DNA from: Lepidodermella squamata
Taxonomy: Eukaryota; Gastrotricha
DNA: 64,000 bases
NCBI GenBank assembly: GCA_047495785.1
Contig: JBLDXI010000042.1
Location: forward strand, 4,526,001 to 4,590,000
Reading direction: 5' to 3'
Position 1 is the first letter of the stretch. Every line of letters begins with the position of its first letter. The translations under genes and the position numbers were made by a program. The notes under the pieces were generated by a model. It saw nothing but the letters and a program-made list of their open reading frames with translations, did not search any database and had not been told where the DNA came from. Positions 12,049 to 23,136 of the stretch are shown here, in pieces.

Positions 12049-12507
12049 TCATGAGCGAGAACGTTGAATCCAATCGAATAGTGATTATTGATGTGACATT
12101 ATTTTATCTCCTACTTTTTGCTATTGATGCAATATAATAATATACTGTTGAGATATTAGGTTCTAGATTGAGCTCTTCATTAAAGATTTTTCTTATCAAT
12201 GAAGATCGATATTAGTCCACATCCGGTTTTCTTATTTACGGTCATTGCTCGCTATATCAGCGAAACGCGACATTATCGCTCACGCATTTCCAGTACCTTT
12301 TTGGCTGATCTGTCTCACCTTTCATGTTAATTAATTTCTGTGTAGGCTACTGGCGGTGCTGCAATTTCCGATTCATCCTCTAAAGACACTGTACTCATGA
12401 TAAAACAAAGTCACTGATAGTAACGAGAGCAACATGATACCTTCCCCTCATCATAGCATCCACGATCACTTTTATCGATAAAACATCACACTCTACACTT
12501 TTTGATC
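12049..12507. other. Intergenic upstream of the PPxY membrane-protein gene
   Basis: No coding content recognised. It should hold the 3' UTR of GPCR copy 3 and the promoter of the following gene. Confidence 0.5.
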
Positions 12508-13559
12508 ATGAGTCAAGCTTTAAGATATATCACAGCCTATCTACTGCTTCTTTCCATCGAAGATGCCGTAGGATTGATGCAGAATTCAACAATCCTCAGA
12601 AATTCGACAGTAACAATGAGTAACAGCAGGTTAAAGACAGGTAATATTTCTAATACAGATCGAACCAAGTAGTTACACCAGCTTTTTCATCAGTCAACTC
12701 AACACAAATCCCCCCGATACTTCTAACAAGAACCTCATCCAACGAAAGTACGACCGATGCATCGCTATGCCAAAAGTCCAACTTCTACCTGGTAGATCAA
12801 GCGTGGATAGCATCCATCAGAAACAACGCTGCTAGATGCATGAATGTCAGCATCACCTCACAAGTCACATCGCAATTCATCGACATGTCATTCTTCGTTG
12901 TCAACGCACCCTGCCATAGCGATCCTGCATCAACAGCTTGTTCCTTGTCTATCACTGATGACGCAAATGATCGAAGCGTTACTTTCCCACGACCTGACGG
13001 AGCCTGCTCAACAATGGGCCAGATCAAGTGGGAATGGACGAACGAACTAAGGATTACGGCTATCAATTGTTCGAACTCGGACTTTTCCATCTATGTAAGG
13101 GGGCCAACTCCCTTCCAAGTTCGGACGGAGAGTAACAATGGATTCCCGTGGGAGAAGCCGACTATGCCAAGCTTTGTGACGAGGGAACCAGTGAATAGGG
13201 ATGTTTCGATAACCAAGCAACTTCCCTATATCATCGGACCGCCTGTTTCTCTCATTGTTTTGGTTGTTCTTCTAGTACTGAAAATGCGGAAAGCTTGCTC
13301 AGACGCGCCTCGTCGTGTGTCAACGCGTCACCACCGGGTTCAGCCTGTTATCATGCCGCCACAGGATGGCGTTACAACTCGAATTGAAGTTCAACCTGCA
13401 GCTCCGTTTGTTATCTCGGATAAGCCGCCGAGTTACGGCGAAGTTACTGGCATGGAACTGACGGAAATTAAGGCGAATGACAGCGGTAACCGGCAGCAGA
13501 ACTTGAGCGAATTGACGATAATGACGTACCCTGGAGCTAGACCTGCAATTTCTTATTAA
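12508..13559 (+). CDS. Single-pass membrane protein with PPxY cytoplasmic tail
   Basis: Two coding exons, 12508-12640 and 12694-13559. The 53-bp intron ends in a T-rich CATCAG and leaves a phase-consistent 332-residue product. The signal peptide (MSQALRYITAYLLLLS) is followed by an Asn/Thr/Ser-rich, glycosylation-prone segment. A small extracellular domain with several cysteines (including ARC, APC, TAC, GAC and NC contexts) follows, then one membrane helix (about residues 222-243). The basic-start cytoplasmic tail carries KPPSYGEV, a PPxY motif of the kind bound by WW domains of NEDD4-like ligases. I do not recognise the ectodomain family. Alternative acceptors at 12673 and 12682 would also stay in frame and add a few residues. 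It follows the GPCR array on the same strand; a functional link is only suggested by position. AATAAA lies at about 13622. Confidence 0.75.
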
Positions 13560-14450
13560 GGGATGCAAGTCTTTCCAAGTTGCAGATTATTTTTGTTATA
13601 TTTTGTTATCAAATGAGTTTCAATAAACTTGGAAATCTTGTCATCTTTCTTCCAAGCCGTTATGTTTATTCAACTCCCCCACTGAAGTAGTTTCAGGTTT
13701 CAAGATTAATAGGAAAATTAATGTAAGACAGCGGAAATGTTACGCTTCGATGAAATGACATAGTTTTTAATTTCAATGCAACGATGAAAATTGAAGTAAT
13801 CGAAACCTTCTCAGCTTCAAATAACTATTTTAGAACACGTGGGAAGGATTGCCCTGGGCTTGGGTAAGTTCGATAGGTGGATTTTCGATGTTTCGGCACG
13901 TTTCAATCATTAAAGCCTAATATCTTCGAGCTGAAAATAATTTCTCAAGCGCTAAAGCTTGGTACCCTTGATGCAGTTAAAATTTCCGAAAATTCCTTAG
14001 GGTGACTACAACCGCATTTTGTCTTAATGAGTAACAAAAGTATCGAGTATCGAGTATCGAATGAAGAAATAATAAAAAATTCTAAATCCTTTGACTGGAA
14101 CCTGGAACCTTTTATGATAGTCAAGTTCAACAAAGTCTTGAAATTATCCATAGCTCATTGCTCGATTTTGTCTGGGAAATCGGCTATCTAAAAGGTTGAA
14201 AAATCGCTCACCTTCATTTAATTATTGTTTTTCAATTATAGATTTTATCGCTTTGCCCCCAATTAGCCCTAGCAGTTATTAAATGTCTACTCCAATTTCA
14301 AAAAGATTGCATCTTATCCGAATTCATTGAAAACACCTTGTTAGCAGAAAAAATAAAGGTTATAGCTGAATTTTTATAAATAAAATTACCATGCAAAATC
14401 TGTCAAATTTCTCATTAGCTCTCATTACCCTGATTTTCCGATACCTTCAT
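13560..14450. other. Intergenic, AT-rich
   Basis: I see no supportable gene. There is a short tandem GTATCGA repeat at about 14042-14062. Upstream exons of the following gene fragment may lie here, but I could not identify them. Confidence 0.4.
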
Positions 14451-14460
14451 TCTTTGTAGC

Positions 14461-14963
14461 TGGCTCTGCAAATGAGGTCAACCCGGAAGTCGCCATTCTT
14501 CTACGACAAATCAAATCTATGAAGCTGAAGCCTTGGATAGTCAACTATTTAGTGACTCGATACCGGATGAAGCTCGAGGCGGCTAAAAGTGGCTCGTGGT
14601 GCCCGGAGAAATTCCCGCGAGAAATGTGCGCCGATCGAAATATTTTCTACATTTGGGTTAGGCAGTACATTGAAATCGAACGGCAGAGAGCCATCAAAAA
14701 TCGTTTGCAATGTTATCTTAATTTTTTTCAAAATTTTCAAAATTATATTTTTAGTGGCCGGTGATGTTATTTCCGAACTCCTCGTCACACTTCAGAAATT
14801 GCTGCAAAATCAGAAAATTTTGCAAGTGAGAGAAGTCGCCAAGATTCCGAAGCCCAAATCTTCGATTTCGAAAAATTCTGAGAAAAAGCTCAACCGACGA
14901 GCGAAATTTATTTATTTCGAAGCAATCAAAAATCTGCCGTCATCATGGGTTAGATTCGGTTGA
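14461..14963 (+). CDS. Partial gene of unknown function, two exons seen
   Basis: An open exon from about 14461 (after a TTCTTTGTAG acceptor) to 14702 encodes ...NEVNPEVAILLRQIK...KPWIVNYLVTRYRMKLEAA and ends at a GT. An AT-rich 52-bp intron (14703-14754, ending TTTTTAG) leads in frame to 14755-14963, a basic Lys/Gln-rich C-terminus ending VRFG. The intron texture (repeated AAATTTTC) matches that of the next gene. No start codon is found in frame upstream, because a TGA blocks it, so at least one 5' exon is missing or the gene is decayed. No domain is recognised. Confidence 0.4.
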
Positions 14964-15154
14964 CCCTTTTTTCATAAATAATTGTGTCATGCGATGAGCG
15001 CATTGTTGAAGAATAAAATCGAATTGCGTAACATGTTTTCATTATGGAACGCGGCTATAAAAACTAAAAATTTCCCATCGTTTCTCATCATCGAGTCGAT
15101 TTCACTCAAATCATTTTAACAAACATTTTTGTTCGGTTTTAAAAAAGAATTACC

Positions 15155-16624
15155 ATGCGGGTTTTAGTCATTATTTTAGCCCTGTTCGGCCTGGCGTCCT
15201 GCAATAAGGACAAAAGCGATAGCGGCGAGTCGTCGGAAGAACGCTTTGCCTCCCTTGACAATGTTCACCGTTACGACGCTGATAAGATGATTCATTACTT
15301 CCTCAAGAATCCGGTCACCAAGCGCCAACTCGATTGCTTCTCGTCGAAATTTCAATCGGGCGATTCGATCGATTTTGTTATCGATATTGCGCCCAGCCCA
15401 AGTCTCGACAAAATCGATGAAATGTGTGCCAACAGTCCAATCGGGTTAGCATTTAAAAAATCATATCTCAATTTTGAAAATTATTATTTTCGAAATTTGA
15501 AATTCAATTTTTGAACATTTTTCATTTTTGAAATTTTGAAATTCAATTTTTTTCGCAGTAATTTCCTCGAGGCTTACAAGCTGTACCGAAGCCCGACGCG
15601 CAGCTATTTCGATTTCATCTCCCACTTCATCGACATTGTCTCGTACGGCATGAAGCCTGAGCTGACGCATACTGTCATCGTTGACAAGGGCCACAAGTTC
15701 TACCTGCGCGGGCGTTACGTCAACGAAACGATCGATGTCGATAACAAGCAGTACGGCAGCGATTTCAGCGATGCGGTTCGCAATTTGAAGACCATGTGGC
15801 CTGTTTCGACCAAGTCACCTGTTGAGGGTTCCAAGATGGCGAAGATCCTGGTTAATAACCTCGGCCGTATGACTAAGCTGGCTCTGTGGAATCGCGACAA
15901 CGGCCTGCCCACAGGTAAGAACATTTTTCGAGAATTTTTAATTTTTGGCAGAATTTTCTGAATTTAACCATCGGAATTCACGAACCATTATTAAAATTAT
16001 TTTCCGACTTGTACAAAAAATTGGAAAATTCCCAAAATTTAGAAACAATTTCGAAATTCAGATTTTTCTTGAGAGGAAATTCCTAATTCCCCAATTTCCT
16101 TTTTTCGGACGTTAAAATGTATATTATTCGAATTATTTAGGATTTTTTGTGAATTTTCGCCCAATTTTGGAAAGTTTTTTAGATTTTTGGAAATTTTCCC
16201 ATCATTTTTCAGAAATTCTCAGATTTTACAAAAATTCTCTACATTTACATCTGATATTTTTCTCGGATTTTTTCTAAAGTAAATTTTGCCATTTTTTTAA
16301 TTGAATTATTTTCCAGTTCTGAATGGTGCTCGCCACTCGAAGCCTGTTTACTCGATTGTCCTAACCGACGGCTCATCCGGATCGAAAATTCACGAACTGG
16401 TCGATGACATCACGCGTACGACCGTTATCGACATTGGCAATCAGCGCTTCGTCGACCGCCTCAAGTGGGACGAGCTGAAGAAGATGCCGAGCGTGTTCAC
16501 CCTGACGGCTCCGCAGGGCCTGCTCGCCTTCAGCAACACCGTCCGCAACATGGCGTGCCTGTTGTGCACCCACTACCGCCCTGAGGTCACGCCGTCGCCG
16601 GACGTCAAGTTTTCGCACTATTGA
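15155..16624 (+). CDS. Secreted von Willebrand A-like protein
   Basis: Three coding exons: 15155-15444, 15559-15914 and 16317-16624. The phases are 2 then 1, the acceptors are TTTCGCAG and TTTTCCAG, and the product is 317 residues. A signal peptide (about 1-16) is followed by a short acidic/Ser stretch. SIDFVIDIAPSPS (about 71-83) resembles the first strand and metal site of a VWA domain, but the DxSxS triad reads D-I-A-P-S, lacking one Ser. VYSIVLTDGSSGS (about 226-238) resembles the VWA strand 4 / LTDG motif, and TTVIDIGNQ the next strand. The spacing between these blocks is longer than in a typical VWA domain, so the assignment is moderate. GC-rich exons contrast with very AT-rich introns of 114 and 402 bp. 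An AATAAA signal is at about 16760. Confidence 0.7.
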
Positions 16625-16860
16625 TTTCATGGGAGCGAAAAAAGTGCTGAAGAAAGAAATGACTAATTTTAAAATCCAACTCTAATGTCGACTCGATTTT
16701 TTTTAATAACCACGATTTGTTACGTAAAACCAATATAGGCTTGTGCAACTTGATAACTGAATAAACATACAGCCGTTTTGTACAAATTTGGCTTATTTCC
16801 TCGAATTTATTAGCAGAAACCGACCTTTTGATCTCGAAGGTAAATAAGGTAACAAACCAC

Positions 16861-17134
16861 CCAGTTACGTATGATATTCGAAATTTTTTGACCATAATAT
16901 TCAGCTTCCAAAACTGAGTATGAATCATATTCACATGAAATGAGGGTTGGAAAGCTCATGAAGCCTAAAAGGTTCTGAACCTTAGATCCAACTTAATGAA
17001 AATAGGAAAAACTCCTGTTTTTGCAAATTTGAAGTCCAAGTTATCTCAGCTTCCCGGGTGAGATATATGATTCATATTCAGTTTCAGAAGCTGAATATTA
17101 TGGTCCAAAAATTTCGAATATTACGTACAACTGG
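16861..17134. mobile_element. MITE-like inverted repeat, 274 bp
   Basis: About 70 bp at 16861-16930 reappear inverted at 17065-17134 with roughly 85% identity. Shared blocks include ACCATAATATTCAGCTT, ATTCGAAATTTTT and TGAATCATAT. This is the form of a small non-autonomous DNA transposon; I could not settle a target-site duplication. It lies in or just after the 3' region of the VWA-like gene. Confidence 0.6.
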
Positions 17135-17731
17135 AAATCCGCTCAAGTAAGAATATCATAGAAATACGTACTTATTAAGAATATCCACTCCGTTTATTTT
17201 CACACTTTATTAAAACCTAACCCAAACCTATCGCCGATTGGACAAGTTGAACGTTAGGAAACATCACAATTTTAGCCATATCAATTCAATAGATGTCAGG
17301 GATTCTACTAGAGAATTTTATTATTGGAATATGGCTGTAGCGCACCTGTATGTTCATAATTGTGTCTTTGTCCAATGTATAATTAGGTATTCCTTTTACT
17401 TAACATCCAAAAATTATGTGATATCCTTCTACTTTTCGTATTTTCGTGATGATTCACCTCTTAGCGTGACCCAATTAATGGGCATGCGAAAGCGCGCAAT
17501 TTTTTTCTGAAATCAATAACGCGCCAAACACGAGCGATTCAGCGCTAGGTGGCTGTTTTTCTTATTTAAGAAATCGGACCATACAACCTGGCGCACGCAA
17601 TAAAAACGTTGCTAGGCAGTTGCGCGACGCGTTCTCGCTCAATGTCAACCTGAAATTGCAATAATAAAGAATCATTTTCCGTAAATCTCGTTTTTGAATA
17701 ATCGCACTGCCAAAATATAATTTGTGGAAAA
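17135..17731. other. Intergenic upstream of TIR gene
   Basis: AT-rich, with no recognised gene. It should contain the promoter and 5' UTR of the TIR gene. Confidence 0.45.
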
Positions 17732-18295
17732 ATGGCCTTGGTAAGTAATTTTACCCTGGTTTTTTTCAAGATTTTTTCAAATATTAGCTATTATTAGGGT
17801 GGAAAAGATGCTAAGCTTTTTATCAGCTATTCTTGGGCCTGTGGCAAGGAAGAAGTCGAAGGCCTAGCTGATTTCCTAATCGCAAAAAAGCATTTCGGCA
17901 ATGTTTGGATCGATCGCAATGAAATGTACGGCAATACTGATGATCGAATGATTGAGGTATACGGCAAAACAACCCCTCAATTCGATATATTTTCAAGTTT
18001 TCTGTCATTTCAGGGCATCAACGACGCTGATTTGGTCGTCATTTGCTTCAGCGATGCTTACGTTAATAGCGAAAACTGCATGAAAGAACTCAGTTTCGCG
18101 GCTAATAAGAAGAAGCCCATGTTCCCGATCAATGTTGAGAGTGACGAATTTGAAACGCCGGATAAAATTTTGTTCCACATCAAAACCGCGCTGTGGCACA
18201 AGTATTTCGGCGAGGAGGAGCAGAAGGAGCCGATTTTTCAACACATTTGCAAGGTTTTGGCCGAAATCGAGGCAAAAGCTGCCGAGGAAGAGTAA
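17732..18295 (+). CDS. Stand-alone TIR-domain protein, probable NADase type
   Basis: Three coding exons: 17732-17740 (Met-Ala-Leu), 17798-17956 and 18014-18295. All are phase 0 and give 149 residues that are almost entirely one TIR domain. Visible parts are strand A KLFISYSW, the BB-loop region WIDRNEMYGNTDDRM, and then ADLVVICFSDAYVNSENC followed by KELSFA. Glu81 of KEL sits where the catalytic glutamate of TIR NADases lies (SARM1 and plant TIRs, where the helix carries C-x-x-E). The protein may therefore cleave NAD+ or act as a signalling adaptor; activity is inferred. There is no membrane segment or partner domain, so it should be cytosolic. The intron after RMIE falls at the same point and phase as in the TIR exon of the minus-strand TIR-NB-ARC-ankyrin gene, suggesting common ancestry. 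Confidence 0.88.
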
Positions 18296-19115
18296 ATATT
18301 TACTAAAAATTTCAGAAATTGATGTCTACCGATTTTCTTAACTTTTTATTCAGAGGTGAAGAGGACGCCTGAACGAAACTTTGAATTTCAGCTGGACTCA
18401 GACTATCTATAGCATTTACTACAACAATTACCTCACGATAAGCAGTGATGAGCCGGTGATGTGAAATTAGAATTGCTGTTAAATTGTCAGTGAAACTTAG
18501 TTACCAGGTATTTCAATGCTAGGAATTGCATGTATATTATCAGCTAGTAAGTAATAAAGGAGGATGGACGATAGGTTCACACAGAGACTGTATTGAGAAC
18601 TTATATGGTATCTCACGATTTCAAGCTAAGGGAATATTTGCTGATCATGAGCTTTGAGGAAGTTAAAGGATAGTGAGTGAAAATGCTTGCTTTGCTTTAT
18701 CGCTTTATCTTAAAACAGAATTTGTGCATATTTTCATTTCCCAATTGACAACGTTGAAGAAAAATGCGGGAATTTAGAATTTGAAAACCCGATATTTTGC
18801 GACACACCATAAGGAGGAAAATGTCCTGTGTCGAGTTGTTCACATGAATTACAAAATTATCTCGGGAACGGCGATAGGTATAGAAAGCCGTTCTCAGAGA
18901 AAAATGTCATAAGCGTGAGAAGATCTGCCTAGAAGAACTTTCAATTCGGTCTCAGAGGATACTTTGAAGACGATTTGGAGGACACTTCGGTGAATTTTGG
19001 AGATGATGGTCCCCGGGGCCTGTCTCATATCATTAAGCCTATTAGACATATTGGTTAGGTATTAATCCGTTTCCATCAAAATTTTGCGGCTTCCCATTGC
19101 GATCGGTGAGCAGCA
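18296..19115. other. Intergenic after TIR gene
   Basis: No gene recognised; presumably the TIR gene's 3' UTR followed by unique sequence. Confidence 0.4.
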
Positions 19116-19119
19116 CCGT

Positions 19120-19700
19120 CTTTGATGTGCGCTATCGCCTCGAAGTCGCAGCGTCTACTTGCGGTTGATTGGGAAAGGCAATCGAAACCAAGTTGTCAAC
19201 TTCATCGACGAAGCTGTGGAATTTTTCGTCGCTTTTTTGCCGACGCTGGGAGAGCTTTTCGCGTGCCGCAGTTGGATCAAGGGATTCGCCGAAGCGTTCG
19301 AGCAAAGCTTTAATAACAGGCTCCTTAGGCTCCCTCGCCTCTAGGCATTGCGAAACCTTATGCGTTGAGTCGCGATTCAAGCACGGCTATGAAGTCGGCG
19401 TCGCTGCAGTCCTCTATGTGGCAAGTGCGCTCAGTCCTGGTTAGCCACAAGTTAAAATCATCGCTAGCTTATAGCGTATCAACCTCATGAATGGTTTTTT
19501 ACTCTAGACTTATCAATCGCGGGCGCAGCAGCGGGAACGGGAAATTCGATTTTTGGCGAAGTAATCATTGATTTTAGGGTGGTCAGCGCTTCGAGTTGCT
19601 CTCCGCTAGACAAGTTCGCTAAGTTTTTGATGTTAGCTACCGCGATTAAAGCCTTATTAACAATGGCTGTCGCTTTGTCGACCTTAACTGATTTCGCCAT
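19120..19700 (-). pseudogene. Degenerate retrotransposon gag fragment
   Basis: Two disconnected minus-strand frames are present. One (19700-19485) starts MAKSVKVDKATAIVNK. The other (19380-19132) contains LLERFGESLDPTAAREKL and QRRQKSDEKFHSFVDEV, typical of LTR-retrotransposon gag (a Retrotrans_gag-like helix region before the nucleocapsid). Stops and frame changes separate them. No protease, polymerase or zinc knuckle follows. It is a dead remnant; the superfamily cannot be fixed. Confidence 0.55.
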
Positions 19701-22700
19701 TTACGAAAATTGAAAAATAAATAATTTCAAGGCGCCATCGACGAAACTCTAGCTGTCGAGGGGAAAATGAATGTTCGGAAATCAGGTAAAATCAAGAGTT
19801 TGTCAGGACACAAACGAATTATCGGGCGAAATCTTTCGACCAACCGAGCTTTCTTTTAAAGGAATTTTCGTAAGAGTCGAATAGACGTTTCCGTGAAAGG
19901 ACATTGAGCTTTTTTATATTCCGCATTGAGCTTTTTATTTTATATTTTATATTGGCAACGAAAATCGGCGCCCTGGTGACAGCCAAAGAGCTTGACAGTA
20001 TCTGGGTAGTGCAAACCGCAGCAATCGAAAATCGTACGCAGTGTCCGCGATCTTCAACCCATTTTGCACGACCCTAGGGATCAAATCTTGGCAAGATCTT
20101 AGCTGAACTTGCCAAGATCGATCACTTATTGTAGTTGTAGTTATTGTTAGTATTTGGTTTCCTGCCGATAATTTTCTAAAATTGACCGCAGGTGAAGAAA
20201 CAGAAAGCTAAATAACGCCGGATTAACGATGCCATCAAGAAAATTACAACCAAATATCTACATATGACATGAATCGACAAGTCTGATTCCAACATTTATT
20301 GTTAAAAATAAAATCTTCTAAAATTGACCGCGAGATAGCCAGGTCTACTCAGTTATTTATTTAATGTTCGCGCACGCAAAAGTCGAACATTTTATGAAAT
20401 TTCGGGCCACGTGTGCTGATGTTAGACGGCCAACTTCTATTAATTCGGCGGTATTTACCATCGATCGAGTGATTATAGGTGAGCGGCAGGATAATATTAT
20501 AATTAATGAGAAATACGGAAACAAACACACACTTCGAGTGAGCGTAAAAAATTTCCCATAGGCTTTTTCGCGCGATAAACCAGTATTCTATCGGTAGAGA
20601 ATTTTCTGAATATTATTTTGGAATAAAAACCGCTGGATTATCCGAATCTGTTCCTTTGAGATCAACGCGCGCGGCCCAAAATGTATCAAAAAGGCGAATA
20701 AATATTTGCGCAATATTTGAAATTTCCAGCTTTGCTGCGATTTTCCGCTCATTTGCAGGTAAAATAATTTTCAATCATTTGTTACAGAAATTTGCAAGGA
20801 ATCGAACGAAACTGAACGCGACTCGCTAGCTCTCATGGTTTTTGAGTAATTTTCGCTGCGGAGCGGCCACAAAAATCAGACGACTTCCGCATTTTCACTC
20901 GAAAATTTCGAAATTTCATTGTTTAGTGAATTTTTTTCTTGGTAAGCTGAAAATTCATGACGGAATTCATTGTCCATATCTAGTGCAAAATTTCACAGCC
21001 TACCCGGCTGTGAAAGCCGCGAGTCTCTATCTATCACTGTTTCTTGCTTATAAGCCGCGCGGTATTATGTGAGATAAAAATGAACCCGATAAATTTTGAA
21101 ATTTTTTTACGAAATTAATACCGCGCGCGATGATGTTAAAGGCTTACTTTCGAATATCGTGTCGGTTTTAAAACCTAAATATAATTCAAGCAATTCGCTA
21201 TCGTTTGGATATTGTGTTCCCGCGTGAAAAAGTTGAGTGAAAATATTTTACGCGCACCTTAATTATTCCACACCGATTGAGAGTGCGCGCACTCGCTTTC
21301 CGAAACTGAAGATACATGTAAAACATTTTCTTTCAATTTTTTTCACGCCTGAAACTATATATGTATACTTATTCAATAGAGAATCATCTGGGTTATTTTT
21401 GGGTATAAAAACCGCCTGAATTATAACAAGTAGTCCTTTGAAATTCTTACGCGCGGCCCTGAATTTTATAAAAATTTCGACTTAGCGCTCGCGCACAAGT
21501 CCACTTATACCCTCTGATTGGGCAACCGACGCTTGGGGCCTGCTCGTATATTTACGGGGGCGCGCAATCGAGCTGAAAATAGCATTGCAGCATTGATTCC
21601 AAGTGAATGCACTTCAGTGCCCTAATTATTCAATTTCAGCAAAGATCAGCAAAGATCAGCAAAGATCGTTATGAAGCAATCATAAAAGATCCTTCCAAGT
21701 TCTTGCAAAGATCACTCAAGATCTTTGTTAAGAAATCATTCGGAAAGTCTTACCAAGATCTTGCAAAGATTTATAAAGATCTTGAATCTTGGGAGATCTT
21801 AGCAGAACTTTGCAGATTAACCATGGCATTAATCACAGGGGATATTTGAGAGCTCGCCGATGGTAGGCTGCAAAAATTTCCTAAACATCTCGGAACTTTC
21901 GCTGTCCTCTTACATCGATAGCTGATATTCCCCAGCGCAGCCCACCTTGGCTTTGGTCACAGCAGTGCAAATGTAAGAACTTACTGTAGCATCTACCATG
22001 CTCGTCCCTAGCTGCCATGCCATCCACCTGTTTCCTAGTGTGAACCATGATGTAATATTGATTTACCCAGTGTTTTTAAGCAGTTTAACAGTTTAAATTT
22101 TAAACACCAAAAAGGGCATAATATGGCCGAAATCGCAAGAAAAACGGTCTTCACACTTCAAAACCGCAATTTTAAACACCAAATCGATCCTTAAAAAACA
22201 CGCTGATTTACCTGAAGCCGTAGATCATTAACAATTAAGGATTCCTTAACTCATTGACAAGGCCCCGATGTATCGGTTTTTCCTAGGAGAAACACTAATA
22301 TCCCCACTAATATTTGAAATGTTCTGCGGTTCACTGTGTAAACAATGGGCGCGCTTGGTGCGGGTGACAATGTAAACAATAATAACCACGCATCGCGCGC
22401 TACCGCCCTGCAGTCCTGTGTCACGTGCCGGCTGTTTGCTTTGTTCGATTATTAGAGCGATCGATCAGAGGGGAACGAATAACGAATTCGAATTATTACG
22501 CCTTTTATGATGAGAATGGGGCCATAAACTTCAACAAATGTCGCGAGTAACATGAAATCCGAGCCAGTGGCATATTTGGCTGGTTTTATAAGAAATTTAG
22601 CTATCACTGTGATATCACCCCCTGCGTGCTTTATTTTCACCTTGATGTAAGCAAAGCAACGTCATTGATGTTTATTAACAAGGAAATAACAAGGAAATAA

Positions 22701-22766
22701 GAATGAAGATTCATGGTACAAACTACAAACGCGTGCTTATAACGCCAATGATTACAAATCAACGAC
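19701..22766. other. Gene-free region with diverged repeats
   Basis: No supportable gene. The segment at about 20590-20690 (ATAAAAACCGC, CCTTTGA, ACGCGCGCGGCCC) recurs in diverged form at about 21370-21475, and TTCTAAAATTGACCGC occurs at about 20175 and 20318. A short inverted repeat (ATCTTGGCAAG / CTTGCCAAGAT) lies at 20087-20122. An AAAGATC-rich simple tract covers 21640-21800. These are probably old transposon debris. Confidence 0.45.
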
Positions 22767-22768
22767 TA

Positions 22769-23069
22769 CATTGTGTTTGAGGTTGTAAGTTGAAAAAAAT
22801 CTGCATGCTGATTGGTCAGTTGGCTCGTATCCATGACTCCGCCTTGCTACTTGATCGTGCGATCTATATAATTTGTGGCTTTTATTATTTTTATGAAGGC
22901 CGTATCGTAGCACGCGTTTCCAACAAATGCGTAAAACCATTCATAAAAAGATATTTTTTGCAAACATTTTATGGATCGCACGATCAAGTAGCAAGGCGGA
23001 GTCATGGATACGAGCCAACTGACCAATCAGCGTGCAGATTTTTTTCAACTTACAACCTCAAACACAATG
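22769..23069. mobile_element. MITE with ~99-bp inverted arms, TA target site
   Basis: The left arm 22769-22867 is repeated inverted at 22971-23069 with only two mismatches. Both ends are flanked by TA (22767-22768 and 23070-23071), as in Tc1/mariner-type insertions. The arms include GCTGATTGGTCAGTTGG and ATGACTCCGCC. The arms nearly match each other, implying a young or gene-converted copy. Related but diverged copies lie at 2216-2280, 48330-48440 and 56270-56605. It has no coding capacity. It directly abuts the 3' end of the Ty3-type remnant. Confidence 0.85.
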
Positions 23070-23136
23070 TACGCAATAGAAGCGTATCACAATAACGAGA
23101 ACAATTACAAGTGCTACTGTTACACTATACCCTCCT

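Noticed and set aside
14390-14458. Short signal-peptide-like frame starting MQNLSNFSLALIT
   Set aside because: Ends at a TAG that is better read as the acceptor TTTGTAG, and its frame differs from the exon that follows.
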